DNA of 64,000 bases, taken from contig JAMPFT010000002.1 in the NCBI GenBank assembly GCA_023664305.1, forward strand, positions 146,440-210,439, given 5' to 3'. A model generated the notes under the pieces. That model did no database searches. It saw only the letters and a program-made list of their open reading frames with translations, and was not told the origin of the DNA. Below are positions 27,036-36,300 of this stretch, piece by piece (the first letter of the stretch is position 1; each line of letters opens with the position of its first letter). The translations under genes were made by a program, and so were the position numbers. The DNA is from a bacterium. Its GTDB lineage: Bacteria > Bacillota > Clostridia > Lachnospirales > Lachnospiraceae.

Positions 27036-28961
27036 ATGATCAGCAAATATCTGAGACTCATGGCTAAAGAATATCCCACCATTGACAGTGTGGCAAGCGA
27101 AATGGTAAATCTTTCGGCAATCAGAAGCCTGCCCAAGGGCACCGAGTATTTTTTCAGCGACCTTCACGGCGAATACGAAGCTTTTCTCCACATGCTGAAA
27201 AGCGCTTCGGGCAAGATAAAGCAGAAAATAGACATGGTTTTCGGCAAGACCGTTTCCAACGGGGAGCGGGAAGCTCTCGCCAACCTGATTTATTATCCCG
27301 AAAAGGAAATAAAGCTGCTGCGCGGCGAGGGAAGACTTACCGACGAGTGGAAGAAAATCACGATTTACAGGCTGATTTTCGTCTGTGAGGCAGTTTCGTC
27401 AAAGTACACCCGCTCAAGAGTGCGGAAGCGCGTGCCGAAGGATCTGGTGTATATCGTTGACGAACTGTTAAACATTACGGATGATGTGAACAGGGACTTT
27501 TACTATGAGGAGATCATCAACACGATCATCGACACGGGGATTGCCGAGAACTTTATTGTGTCGCTGTGCAGTCTGATCCGGTCGCTTGCCATAGACAGGC
27601 TCCATATCATCGGCGATATTTTTGACAGGGGTCCGCGGGCGGATATCATAATGGATGAACTGCTTTCCATGCATGACGTTGACGTGCAGTGGGGCAATCA
27701 TGATATTTCGTGGATCGGGGCGGCCTCGGGATGCTACGCGCTGATTGCCAATGTCATCAGGATCTCCATGCGCTATAATAATTTCGATATTTTAGAGGAC
27801 GGCTACGGGTTCAATCTCCGCGCCCTTGCGGTATTTGCGGGCGAAGTTTACAAGGACGACGACTGTGCGCTTTATTATCCGCACACGCTCGACAAAAATA
27901 TTTACGATCCTGTGGATACAAAGCTGGCGGCAAAGATGCACAAGGCGATCGCGGTAATTCAGCTCAAGCTGGAGGGGCAGCTGATCGAAAAGCATCCCGA
28001 ATGGGAGATGGCGGAGCGGAACCTTTTCGGTAGCGTCGATTTTGCAAAAGGCTCCGTGAAAATAAACGGTGCGGAATATGAGCTCAGAGACAAAAATTTC
28101 CCCACGGTCGATCCCGAAAATCCCCTTGCGCTTTCGAAGGGCGAGGAGGAGCTGATGACGGTGTTTGCCAATTCGTTTATGCACAGTAAGCGGCTCAACG
28201 AGCATATCAATTTCCTGCTTTCAAAGGGCTCGATGTACAACGTGTGCAACGGCAATCTGCTTTTTCACGGATGCATCCCCATGGACGAGGACGGCGGGTT
28301 CCAGAATGTCGTCATAGACGGCAAGAGCTACAGCGGGAAGGCCCTGCTCAACAAGATCGACGAAACGGTAAACAAGGCTTATTATTTCGGCGTCGATTCG
28401 AAAGAAAAGGAATATGCCTGCGACTTTATGTGGTATTTGTGGTGCGGCCCCAAATCCCCGCTTTACGGCAAGGACAAACTGGCGTTTTTTGAAAGATATT
28501 TTCTTGACGACGAGGAGCTGCAGGCGGAGCATTACAACGCTTACTACAGATTTTCGGAGAAGGCGGAGGTCTGCTGCGAGATCCTTAGAATGTTCGGCAT
28601 CGACGAGGAAAAGGGTCACATCATCAACGGACATGTGCCCGTAAAGATCAAAAACGGAGAGAGCCCCGTAAAAGCGGGAGGAAAGCTTTTCGTGATCGAC
28701 GGAGGGATCTCAAAGGCGTATCAGAAGGCCACGGGAATAGCGGGCTATACGTTGATCTACGATTCCCACAGCTTAAGCCTTGCGGAGCATAAGCCGTTTA
28801 TATCGGGGGAAAGCGAGCACACGCCGAAGATCATGCTGGTGGAAAAGCTGGAGCAGCGGGTGAATATTGCCGATACCGACGCGGGCAGGGAGATGCTGGA
28901 AAGGATCGACGATCTGCGGGAGCTGCTGGAGGCCTACAAGTCGGGGCTTATTAAAAATTAA
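27036..28961 (+). CDS. fbp: Fructose-1,6-bisphosphatase, class III
   Basis: 641 residues, the usual length of the Firmicutes-type enzyme (class III), which hydrolyses fructose-1,6-bisphosphate to fructose-6-phosphate in gluconeogenesis. Metal-binding motifs of its metallophosphatase fold are visible: FSDLHGEYEAF near residue 40, GDIFDRGPRAD near residue 195, and WGNHDISW near 216. GAAGGAGAATC precedes the ATG. It has a direct repeat upstream and is probably monocistronic. A promoter for the following exporter lies after it. Confidence 0.96.
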   Translation: MISKYLRLMAKEYPTIDSVASEMVNLSAIRSLPKGTEYFFSDLHGEYEAFLHMLKSASGKIKQKIDMVFGKTVSNGEREALANLIYYPEKEIKLLRGEGRLTDEWKKITIYRLIFVCEAVSSKYTRSRVRKRVPKDLVYIVDELLNITDDVNRDFYYEEIINTIIDTGIAENFIVSLCSLIRSLAIDRLHIIGDIFDRGPRADIIMDELLSMHDVDVQWGNHDISWIGAASGCYALIANVIRISMRYNNFDILEDGYGFNLRALAVFAGEVYKDDDCALYYPHTLDKNIYDPVDTKLAAKMHKAIAVIQLKLEGQLIEKHPEWEMAERNLFGSVDFAKGSVKINGAEYELRDKNFPTVDPENPLALSKGEEELMTVFANSFMHSKRLNEHINFLLSKGSMYNVCNGNLLFHGCIPMDEDGGFQNVVIDGKSYSGKALLNKIDETVNKAYYFGVDSKEKEYACDFMWYLWCGPKSPLYGKDKLAFFERYFLDDEELQAEHYNAYYRFSEKAEVCCEILRMFGIDEEKGHIINGHVPVKIKNGESPVKAGGKLFVIDGGISKAYQKATGIAGYTLIYDSHSLSLAEHKPFISGESEHTPKIMLVEKLEQRVNIADTDAGREMLERIDDLRELLEAYKSGLIKN

Positions 28962-29010
28962 TGTGAAAATCTAAAAATCTAAAAATTCTGAAAACAATGC
29001 GGAACACGGA

Positions 29011-29040
29011 TTGACAATTTCAGGAAACGGTGAGTATGAT
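29011..29040 (+). promoter_or_regulatory. Promoter of the ABC exporter operon
   Basis: TTGACA (29011-29016), 18 bp and TATGAT (29035-29040), 38 bp before the first exporter gene. Confidence 0.6.
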
Positions 29041-29078
29041 TACATTGTTCTATCCATATTCAGAAAGGGAGTGCGTAT

Positions 29079-30827
29079 ATGCTGAAAACACTTGGAGCCC
29101 AGATCAAAGAATTTAAAAAGGCTTCCATCGCGACGCCTGTCTTCATGATCGGAGAGGTTATCATGGAGACGATCATTCCGCTGCTCATGGCGTCCATTAT
29201 CGACGACGGAGTGAACAAGAGTAACATGAACCATATTTATCTGGTCGGAGGACTGATGGTGCTGACGGCGCTGTTAAGCCTTACCTTCGGAATCGGCGGA
29301 GGGGTCTTCGGGGCGAAGGCGTCCACCGGCTTTGCCAGAAATCTGCGGAGGGCCATGTACGACAATATCCAGACCTTCAGCTTTTCCAACATTGATAAGT
29401 TCAGCACATCCGGCCTGGTGACCAGACTGACCACGGATGTGACCAATCTGCAGAACGCCTATCAGATGATTCTGAGGATGACAATGCGCGCGCCCTTCAG
29501 CCTGCTCTTTGCCATGATCATGTCCTTTACGATCAGTCCCAGACTGGCCAGCATCTATCTGATTGCCGTGCTGATTTTGGGCTGTATTCTGGCGGTTATT
29601 GTGACCGCGGCCATGAAACACTTCAGCCAGGCGTTCCCGAAATATGACGACTTAAACGAGAGCGTGCAGGAGAATGTGTCCGCGATCCGCGTGGTAAAGG
29701 CCTACGTCCGCGAGGATTACGAAAACGAAAAGTTCAAGAAGGCCAGCGGCGCTATTTACAAAATATTCTGTAAGGCGGAGGGAATCGTAGCCTGGAACAG
29801 CCCGGTGATGAACCTTACGGTATACACCTGTATCGTGCTGATCAGCTGGATCGGCGCTCATATGATCGTGCAGAATGAGCTGACCACGGGACAGCTGATG
29901 AGCCTTTTGACCTACTGCATGAATATTCTGATGAACCTGATGATGCTTTCCATGATCTTTGTCATGCTGACCATGTCGGCGGCAAGCGCAAAGCGTGTCT
30001 GTGAGGTGCTGGAAGAGAAGCCCGATCTGACAAACCCGGAGGAGCCCGTATACGAGGTGGCGGACGGCAGCATATGCTTTGACAATGTGTCCTTCAGCTA
30101 CAGGAAGGACGCGGACACGCCGGTACTGAAAAATATCAATCTGGATATCAGATCCGGGGAGACGATCGGCATCATCGGCGGCACGGGAAGCGCAAAGTCC
30201 AGTCTGGTCAATCTGATCAGCAGACTCTATGACGTGAGCGGCGGACGGCTTTTGGTGGGAGGCGTGGACGTGCGCCGATACGATATGGAATCCCTGAGAA
30301 ACCAGGTAGCCGTAGTGCTTCAGAACAATGTGCTCTTTTCGGGAACCATTCTGGAGAATCTGCGCTGGGGAGACAAGGAGGCCACGGAGGCGGAGTGCAG
30401 ACGTGCCTGTGAGCTTGCCTGCGCCGACGAATTTATCCAAAAGCTGCCGGAGGGCTACAATACCTTTATCGAACAGGGCGGAACCAATGTGTCCGGCGGA
30501 CAGAAGCAGCGTCTCTGTATCGCCAGAGCCCTGCTGAAGAAGCCTAAAATACTGATTCTGGACGATTCCACCAGCGCGGTGGATACCGCTACGGACGCAA
30601 AGATCAGGCGGGCCTTTGCGAAGGAGATCCCCGGGACGACCAAGCTGATCATCGCTCAGCGTATTTCCAGCGTGGAGCACGCCGACCGGATCATTGTCAT
30701 GAACGAGGGCCAGATCGACGGCTTCGGCACCCATGAGGAGCTGTTGGCCGGGAATGAAATCTACCGCGATGTCTACGAGTCCCAGACCGGCGGAAGCGGC
30801 GACTTTGACGAGAAGGGAGGAATGTGA
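29079..30827 (+). CDS. ABC exporter, subunit A (degenerate ATP site)
   Basis: 582 residues: six membrane helices, then an ATPase domain. Walker A is GGTGSAKSSLVNL, the signature is NVSGGQKQRL, Walker B ends ILILDDST (Asp where the catalytic Glu is expected) and the H-loop reads IIAQRISS (Gln for His). These changes mark the non-hydrolysing partner of a heterodimeric exporter, as in TM287/288-type pairs. Its partner starts right after the stop. Function: export of drugs, peptides or lipids; not determined. Confidence 0.9.
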   Translation: MLKTLGAQIKEFKKASIATPVFMIGEVIMETIIPLLMASIIDDGVNKSNMNHIYLVGGLMVLTALLSLTFGIGGGVFGAKASTGFARNLRRAMYDNIQTFSFSNIDKFSTSGLVTRLTTDVTNLQNAYQMILRMTMRAPFSLLFAMIMSFTISPRLASIYLIAVLILGCILAVIVTAAMKHFSQAFPKYDDLNESVQENVSAIRVVKAYVREDYENEKFKKASGAIYKIFCKAEGIVAWNSPVMNLTVYTCIVLISWIGAHMIVQNELTTGQLMSLLTYCMNILMNLMMLSMIFVMLTMSAASAKRVCEVLEEKPDLTNPEEPVYEVADGSICFDNVSFSYRKDADTPVLKNINLDIRSGETIGIIGGTGSAKSSLVNLISRLYDVSGGRLLVGGVDVRRYDMESLRNQVAVVLQNNVLFSGTILENLRWGDKEATEAECRRACELACADEFIQKLPEGYNTFIEQGGTNVSGGQKQRLCIARALLKKPKILILDDSTSAVDTATDAKIRRAFAKEIPGTTKLIIAQRISSVEHADRIIVMNEGQIDGFGTHEELLAGNEIYRDVYESQTGGSGDFDEKGGM

Positions 30828-30829
30828 CC

Positions 30830-32764
30830 ATGGCAGAGGAAAGAAACCCCAAAGTAAACCAGGGACCCGGCCCGCGGGGCGCCAGAGGTCCCAGACCCAA
30901 GATAGAGAATCCCGGAAAGCTGTTAAAAAGGGTTCTCGGATATACTTTTAAAGATTATGCCGTCTGCTGGATTGTCGTGTTGATCTGTATTGTGACGGCA
31001 GTGTTCGCGTCCCTGCAGGGAACTCTGTTTATCAGGACCCTGATCGACGATTACATTACGCCCATGCTGGGTCAGCAAAACCCGGATTTCGGGCCGCTGG
31101 CGGGAGCCATAGGGCGGGTGGTCTGCTTTTACGGCCTGGGGATTGTCGCTACCTTTACCCAGTCCAGAGTCATGATCTATGTGACGCAGGGAACCCAGCG
31201 CAATATGCGTAATGACCTGTTTGAAAAGATGGAGCGGCTGCCCATCAAATATTTCGATACCCACTCCCACGGCGATATCATGTCCGTTTACACGAACGAT
31301 ATCGACACCATGCGGCAGATGATCAGCCAGAGTATTCCTCAGCTGGTCAACAGTGTGACCTCCGTGGTGGGAACGCTGATTTCCATGCTGATTCTGGATA
31401 TCCCGCTGACCGTCATCTCTCTTGTCATGGTGACGGGGATGGTCTTCGCCTCAAAGAAGATCGGTTCTCAGAGCAGCCGGTTCTTCCTGGCGCAGCAAAA
31501 GAACCTGGGCAGTCTGAACGGATGTATCGAGGAGACCATGACCGGGCAGAAGGTTGTCAAGGTGTTCTGCCACGAGGAGGAGAGCCTGAAGCAGTTCAAC
31601 GATCTCAACGATCAGCTTTACAGCAGCTCCTACAGGGCCAATAAGTTTGCCAATATCATGGGGCCGGTCAACGCGCAGCTGGGGAATTTGAGCTATGTGG
31701 TCTGCGCCGTGGCCGGAGGAATCCTTGCGATCACCGGCGTGTCGGGACTGAGCCTGGGAGACCTGGCGGCTTTCCTGACGCTGAACAAGTCCTTCAGTAT
31801 GCCGGTCAACCAGATCAGTATGCAGTTCAACAGTATTCTCATGGCGCTGGCCGGCGCGGACAGAATCTTTAAGCTGATGGACGAGACGCCGGAGGTGGAT
31901 CAGGGCTATGTGGAGCTGGTCAACGCGGTGAAGAACGACCGGGGCGAGCTGACGGAGAGCAAGGAGAGAACCGGACTCTGGGCCTGGAAGCATTATCACA
32001 AGGATTTCGACACGACGACCTATCAGGAGCTGAAGGGGGATGTGGTGTTCGATCATGTGGACTTTGGCTACAATGACGAGAAGATGATTCTGCACGATAT
32101 CGAGCTTTACGCGAAGCCCGGCCAGAAGATCGCCTTCGTGGGCGCTACCGGCGCGGGAAAGACCACGATTACCAATCTGATCAATCGGTTTTACGATATT
32201 CAGGACGGAAAGATCCGCTACGACGGTATCAATGTGACGAAGATCAAGAAGGACGATCTGCGGCGCTCCCTGGGGATTGTGCTGCAGGATACTCATCTGT
32301 TTACCGGAACCGTGATGGAGAATATCAGGTACGGAAAGCTGGACGCTACCGACGAGGAAGTGATTCGGGCGGCAAAGCTTGCCAACGCAGACGGATTTAT
32401 CCGCAGACTGCCGGACGGCTACCAGACCATGCTGCGGGGCGACGGCGCAAACTTAAGCCAGGGACAGCGGCAGCTCCTTGCCATCGCCCGGGCGGCTATT
32501 GCGGACCCGCCGGTTCTGATTCTGGATGAGGCGACCAGCTCTATCGACACCAGAACGGAAAAGCTGGTGCAGCAGGGAATGGACGCGCTGATGAAGGGAC
32601 GTACCAATTTTGTCATCGCGCACAGACTTTCCACGGTCAGAAACAGCGACTGTATCATCGTGCTGGAGCAGGGCCGCATCATCGAGCGCGGCACCCACGA
32701 CCAGCTGATCGAGCAGCAGGGCAAGTATTATCAGCTTTACACCGGGAACGCGGCGGCGCATTAG
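30830..32764 (+). CDS. ABC exporter, subunit B (canonical ATP site)
   Basis: 644 residues from the ATG at 30830, nine bases after GGGAGG; a GTG at 30824 overlaps the previous stop and is less well spaced. N-terminal tail is Pro/Arg/Gly-rich. Six membrane helices are followed by an NBD with canonical GATGAGKTTI, LSQGQRQLLAIARA, LILDEATSSID and VIAHRLSTV. A ~35-residue insertion lies between the membrane part and the NBD (near GELTESKERTGLWAW). It pairs with the degenerate subunit upstream. Confidence 0.93.
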   Translation: MAEERNPKVNQGPGPRGARGPRPKIENPGKLLKRVLGYTFKDYAVCWIVVLICIVTAVFASLQGTLFIRTLIDDYITPMLGQQNPDFGPLAGAIGRVVCFYGLGIVATFTQSRVMIYVTQGTQRNMRNDLFEKMERLPIKYFDTHSHGDIMSVYTNDIDTMRQMISQSIPQLVNSVTSVVGTLISMLILDIPLTVISLVMVTGMVFASKKIGSQSSRFFLAQQKNLGSLNGCIEETMTGQKVVKVFCHEEESLKQFNDLNDQLYSSSYRANKFANIMGPVNAQLGNLSYVVCAVAGGILAITGVSGLSLGDLAAFLTLNKSFSMPVNQISMQFNSILMALAGADRIFKLMDETPEVDQGYVELVNAVKNDRGELTESKERTGLWAWKHYHKDFDTTTYQELKGDVVFDHVDFGYNDEKMILHDIELYAKPGQKIAFVGATGAGKTTITNLINRFYDIQDGKIRYDGINVTKIKKDDLRRSLGIVLQDTHLFTGTVMENIRYGKLDATDEEVIRAAKLANADGFIRRLPDGYQTMLRGDGANLSQGQRQLLAIARAAIADPPVLILDEATSSIDTRTEKLVQQGMDALMKGRTNFVIAHRLSTVRNSDCIIVLEQGRIIERGTHDQLIEQQGKYYQLYTGNAAAH

Positions 32765-32800
32765 CGGGCGGCGTTCGTGGGCTGAAAGGGATGCTTCCTG

Positions 32801-32921
32801 CAGGCGCAGGTCCTTCTGCGGACACGTTTGCACTCGGGTCGGCACGCAGCGGACGCTAAGCTCGAAAAGACCTCGCTAAGCGCCGTCGTGCCTTTACGGT
32901 CCGCAGAAGGACCTGCGCCTG
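32801..32921. repeat. Palindromic element copy 6 with private arms
   Basis: Arms 32801-32823 and 32899-32921 are perfect reverse complements over 23 bp; the outer 12 or so bases differ from copies 1 and 3. The inner stem is GGCACG/CGTGCC here, against GGCACAT/ATGTGCC in copies 1 and 3, so both sides changed together. Confidence 0.82.
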
Positions 32922-32954
32922 CGGAAGCTGGTATCTTACAGGGTGCAATTCATT

Positions 32955-33091
32955 CACGGACACGTTTGCACTCGGGTCGGCACGCAGCGGTCATTCCCCG
33001 TCGGACACGCTCTCGCTTGGGGCGCGAGCGTAGCGGTGCGTAAGCAAGCAAAGTACGCTTGCTAAGCACCGACGTCGCGCACAGTCCGACG
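32955..33091. repeat. Truncated copy 7 joined to a divergent relative of the element
   Basis: 32955-32990 matches the left part of the element and then stops. From 32999 a second palindrome runs to 33091 with outer arms CGTCGGAC/GTCCGACG and an inner hairpin CGGTGC-GTAAGCAAGC / GCTTGCTAA-GCACCG. The layout (GGACACG start, CGG stem, TAA facing TAA) matches the main family although most bases differ. 33092-33200 shows no gene. Confidence 0.6.
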
Positions 33092-33201
33092 AGAAACGCC
33101 CGCCGTCTGCCGCCTGAGTTCGGGTAGCGCGGGGATGGCGTTGTCCGGAGTCTGCATGAGTGTCGGCAGGCGGCACCTCAGCGGACGGCGAAAAAAAATA
33201 C

Positions 33202-33230
33202 TTGCATTTTGAGCCGGACGGCATTACAAT
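33202..33230 (+). promoter_or_regulatory. Promoter of the FMN riboswitch-ribU transcript
   Basis: TTGCAT (33202-33207), 17 bp and TACAAT (33225-33230), just upstream of the riboswitch. Confidence 0.65.
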
Positions 33231-33245
33231 AGCAAAAGAGAAAAT

Positions 33246-33381
33246 TCTTCGGGGTTGGGTGCGATTCCCTACTGGCGGTAAAGTCCGCGACCCGGAGCGG
33301 AGGAAGGGCGTATGCGCCCGGCTCCGCGAAGGCTGACTCGGTGAAAGTCCGGGACCAACAGTAAAGTCTGGATGAGAGAAG
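33246..33381 (+). promoter_or_regulatory. FMN riboswitch (RFN element)
   Basis: The hallmarks of the RFN aptamer are present: GGGTGCGATTCCCTACTGGCGG near the start, AAAGTCCGCGACCC, the variable stem with GCGTATGCGCCC, GGCTGACTCGGTGAAAGTCCG and the closing GGATGAGAGAAG. It senses flavin mononucleotide and controls the riboflavin transporter gene downstream, through the terminator at 33463. Confidence 0.95.
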
Positions 33382-33462
33382 AAAAGGCGGCTCGTATGTT
33401 GTTTTTCCGCGCGTGCGGAGAGCAGGGCATACGAAAAGTCCGCATGAGTATGCAGACCAGAC

Positions 33463-33495
33463 GACCCCCGAACGGAAGAGTTCGGGGGTCTTTTT
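33463..33495 (+). terminator. Riboswitch expression-platform terminator
   Basis: GACCCCCGAAC (33463-33473) pairs with GTTCGGGGGTC (33480-33490) and is followed by TTTTT. With FMN bound, transcription should stop here, before ribU. Confidence 0.88.
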
Positions 33496-33516
33496 GCGCG
33501 AATCGGCTGAGTGCGG

Positions 33517-33566
33517 AGCTTAGTTTGCGAGAACCGTGCCTGCACGAGGTTTTCGCAAGCTGAGGT
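33517..33566 (+). other. Strong hairpin between terminator and ribU
   Basis: CTTAGTTTGCGAGAACC (about 33519-33535) pairs, with G-T wobbles, with GGTTTTCGCAAGCTGAG (about 33548-33564). It lies in the 5' leader of ribU after the riboswitch terminator. Function unknown. Confidence 0.5.
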
Positions 33567-33675
33567 TCGGACGGGCAACGCGGACGAGGGAGGCAAAGAA
33601 CCTTAAGTCTGCTGATTCACGGAAGCGCAGACTGATTTGCGCCAAGCGCCCCCGAAAGAGATAGGAGGAAAAGAA

Positions 33676-34407
33676 ATGAGTAAACTATTTACCGATGTGG
33701 CGGAGCACGCCGCGTATGTCCTGAGTTTTTTTGTAATTATCGCGCTTTTGTTCGCGGCGGCGTTCTTGCTGGAAAAGGCGGCGCAGAAGAAGAACGGGAT
33801 TAACGAACCGGTTTTCAACACCAGAAAGATCGCGATGATCGGTATGTTTTCCGCCGTGGCGATGATTCTGTTTTTGTTTGAGTTTCCCCTGCCCTTCGCC
33901 CCGGCCTTTTATGAGCTGGACTTCAGCGAGCTGCCGATTCTGGTGGGGACCTTCGCCTTCGGCCCTACCGCCGGGGTGCTGATGGAGTTTGTCAAAATCC
34001 TGCTGAAGCTCTGCGTCAAGGGAACCAGCACGGCCTTTGTAGGAGATCTGGCGAATTTTGTGGTGGGCTGTAGCTTTATCCTGCCTGCCTCCCTGGTCTA
34101 TACCTTCCGGAAGAGCAAGAAGAATGCGATTATCGGCTGCGTGCTCGGGACGCTTTGCATGACAGTATTCGGCACGGCCTTCAACGCGGTTTATCTGCTC
34201 CCGGCGTTTTCCGCCCTGTTTCATATGTCCATGGAGGATATTCTGGCTATGGGAAGCGCCGTCAACCCGCTGATGACGGAGGGGAGCATCGTCAGCTTTG
34301 TGGCAGCCTGCGTGGCGCCCATGAACCTGATCAAGGGGGGCAGCGTTTCGCTGGTGACGCTGTTGATTTATAAACCGCTGAGCCCGATTATCAAGGGCGG
34401 ACGGTAA
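33676..34407 (+). CDS. ribU: Riboflavin ECF transporter S-component (RibU-like)
   Basis: 243 residues from the ATG at 33676, seven bases after AGGAGG. A membrane protein with about six segments; the characteristic S-component start RKIAMIGMFSAVAMILFLF and the FELDF/ELPILVGTFAFGP loop of riboflavin-binding RibU proteins are visible. An extra N-terminal helix (about residues 10-35) precedes the usual core. It would bind riboflavin and work with a shared EcfAA'T module. Control by the FMN riboswitch upstream supports the substrate. Confidence 0.93.
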   Translation: MSKLFTDVAEHAAYVLSFFVIIALLFAAAFLLEKAAQKKNGINEPVFNTRKIAMIGMFSAVAMILFLFEFPLPFAPAFYELDFSELPILVGTFAFGPTAGVLMEFVKILLKLCVKGTSTAFVGDLANFVVGCSFILPASLVYTFRKSKKNAIIGCVLGTLCMTVFGTAFNAVYLLPAFSALFHMSMEDILAMGSAVNPLMTEGSIVSFVAACVAPMNLIKGGSVSLVTLLIYKPLSPIIKGGR

Positions 34408-34418
34408 AGGAGTAGCAG

Positions 34419-35303
34419 ATGCGCTTTTTGGTTTTTACCGACTTACATTATGACGCGGTTCCGGACGGAGACAAAAGACTGGAGGAGCTGATAGCGGCAG
34501 CCAGAGAAAAAAAGGCGGATTTCATTCTGAATCTTGGCGATACCTGTCATCCAAAGGCTGAGAATCAAAAGATTGTGGAAACGATACGAAGCTGCGGGAT
34601 TCCCTGTTATATGATTCCCGGGAATCATGACAGCGATATCTGGTCGGAAGCGGAGGTGTTAAGCTTCTGGGGGCTTCCAAAGACATATTATTCGATGGTA
34701 AGGGATAATGTGAAGTTTCTTTTTCTGAATACCGTGGAGCTACAGGGCGGGCCTGTTATTCCGGAGGAACAGATCGCATGGCTGCACGAAGAGCTGACGT
34801 CCGATCACTACTTTGTGATTCTTACCCATCAAAGCCTTGGCAATGATTTTGTGACGCCGGACGGCAAATCCAGAGGCATCCGGAACAGAAAGATAATTCA
34901 GGATATTCTTGAGAAGAATAAGGAGCGGGTTCTCTTATGTATAAACGGTCATGATCACGGCTGTGATGTGAAAGAGATAAACGGGATCTGTTATTACACC
35001 TTAAATTCTGCATCCTATACCTGGCAGAACGGTATGTTTTTATACAGACAGACTCTTTATTGCATGATTACGGTTGACGAGGATACGGGAAGCGCCGCGA
35101 TGCATGACAATAGAATCCCGCGAAGCGAGAATGTCACGGTTGAGGGCGTTGCGGGCGATTATCTTACCGCGAGCCCTGAGAGCATCGGAATGAGCGGCAG
35201 GTGGAACGGCGTCCGCGTCACGCCCAATACGTTATCCATAGAGATAAAAAAGCAGCTCATTTTTGCGCAACAATGGAAATCCACGCCGGCAGCGCTGCCA
35301 TAG
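34419..35303 (+). CDS. Calcineurin-like metallophosphoesterase
   Basis: 294 residues with the five metal-binding motifs in order: FTDLHYD, LNLGDTCH, GNHDSD, LTHQSLG and NGHDHG. It is soluble. The substrate may be a phosphodiester or nucleotide. AAAGGAG sits eight bases before the ATG and the ribU stop is 12 bp upstream, so it may be in the riboflavin transcript. The last ~16 codons overlap the 3' end of the converging methyltransferase gene, and its tail KKQLIFAQQWKSTPAALP looks like read-through into new sequence. Confidence 0.85.
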   Translation: MRFLVFTDLHYDAVPDGDKRLEELIAAAREKKADFILNLGDTCHPKAENQKIVETIRSCGIPCYMIPGNHDSDIWSEAEVLSFWGLPKTYYSMVRDNVKFLFLNTVELQGGPVIPEEQIAWLHEELTSDHYFVILTHQSLGNDFVTPDGKSRGIRNRKIIQDILEKNKERVLLCINGHDHGCDVKEINGICYYTLNSASYTWQNGMFLYRQTLYCMITVDEDTGSAAMHDNRIPRSENVTVEGVAGDYLTASPESIGMSGRWNGVRVTPNTLSIEIKKQLIFAQQWKSTPAALP

Positions 35304-36039
35304 GATTATATTTCCAGTTATTTATTTTTGCAGATTTTTCTTTGTCCTGTTTTATTAATTCCTCATAGGAAAACCAAAAGGATGCGTTTACAGCCTGTAA
35401 CTCTTCCATTTCCTTTATCGATAATCGCGCCTGTATCATTGCATTTACGAAATCCTGTACACGCCAATGGCAATGTGGCATAATTTGCTCATATGGCTTC
35501 CTAATCCGGGGTTCTTTCCAGGGTTCGCCTGTAAATGGACGATTGAAGGGATGGATATCAAACATAATCGAAAGTCCGTCTGTTTTTAATACTCTGTATA
35601 TGCTTTTGTACATTGCCGCTATGTCCGCAATCCAAGTGTGTGTACCGTTTGATGTATAAACCAAATCAAAGCTGTTATCTTCAATATTTGAAAGCTGCGT
35701 TGTATCGTCACAGATAAAACGAATGTTAAGATTCTTTTTATCTGCAATTTCCTGCGCAAATTCTAATTGTCTCTCGCTGATATCAGTTGAAGTAACTTCT
35801 GCACCCAATAATGCAAAAGCAAAAGCGGCATGATTATCCCCGCTTGAAGGTAACAGCACCTTCTTTCCACGCAATTCAGGTATATAGTTATTTATCATTT
35901 GATATACTGCGGGATGAAAGGCGCTGGCTGGCTCTTTAACCAATTCTTCTATTTTCGCATCTGTTCTGAGCGATTGATACCAGTCTGATTCTGCCGTTTC
36001 ATTCCAGCTATCTTTGATTTGCTTTAGCCATTCTTCCAC
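35257..36039 (-). CDS. Class I SAM-dependent methyltransferase
   Basis: 260 residues from a GTG start preceded by GAGGAGA. Motif I reads VLLPSSGDNHAAFAFALLGAEV, with Asp as acidic loop (STDISERQLEFA), then FDLVYTSNGTHTWI. This N-terminal Trp-rich form (ESDWYQSL) is common in Firmicutes methyltransferases of unknown substrate. The gene is AT-rich compared with the surrounding chromosome and its 3' end overlaps the metallophosphoesterase by 47 bp. Confidence 0.82.
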   Translation of the reverse strand: MEEWLKQIKDSWNETAESDWYQSLRTDAKIEELVKEPASAFHPAVYQMINNYIPELRGKKVLLPSSGDNHAAFAFALLGAEVTSTDISERQLEFAQEIADKKNLNIRFICDDTTQLSNIEDNSFDLVYTSNGTHTWIADIAAMYKSIYRVLKTDGLSIMFDIHPFNRPFTGEPWKEPRIRKPYEQIMPHCHWRVQDFVNAMIQARLSIKEMEELQAVNASFWFSYEELIKQDKEKSAKINNWKYNPMAALPAWISIVAQK

Positions 36040-36300
36040 TGCAATGTCTCCTCTGATATTATGTTTTAAATTTACACTTATTGAATTGTTTCATGCTGTT
36101 ATCTTACCACAAGCACGCGCTCATTTCCAGCAATATGCCGGAATAGGACAACTTTTTGATGATAAACGCTCCCAAATATGATATGATAGGTTTGCAGTTG
36201 AACATTTACAAAAGTGGAAGTGAGATTATTCATGAAAACTTTGCGATCAGAAAGATGCGGACGGAGGAAAATTCCTCCGAAATCAGGAGGAATAACTGAA

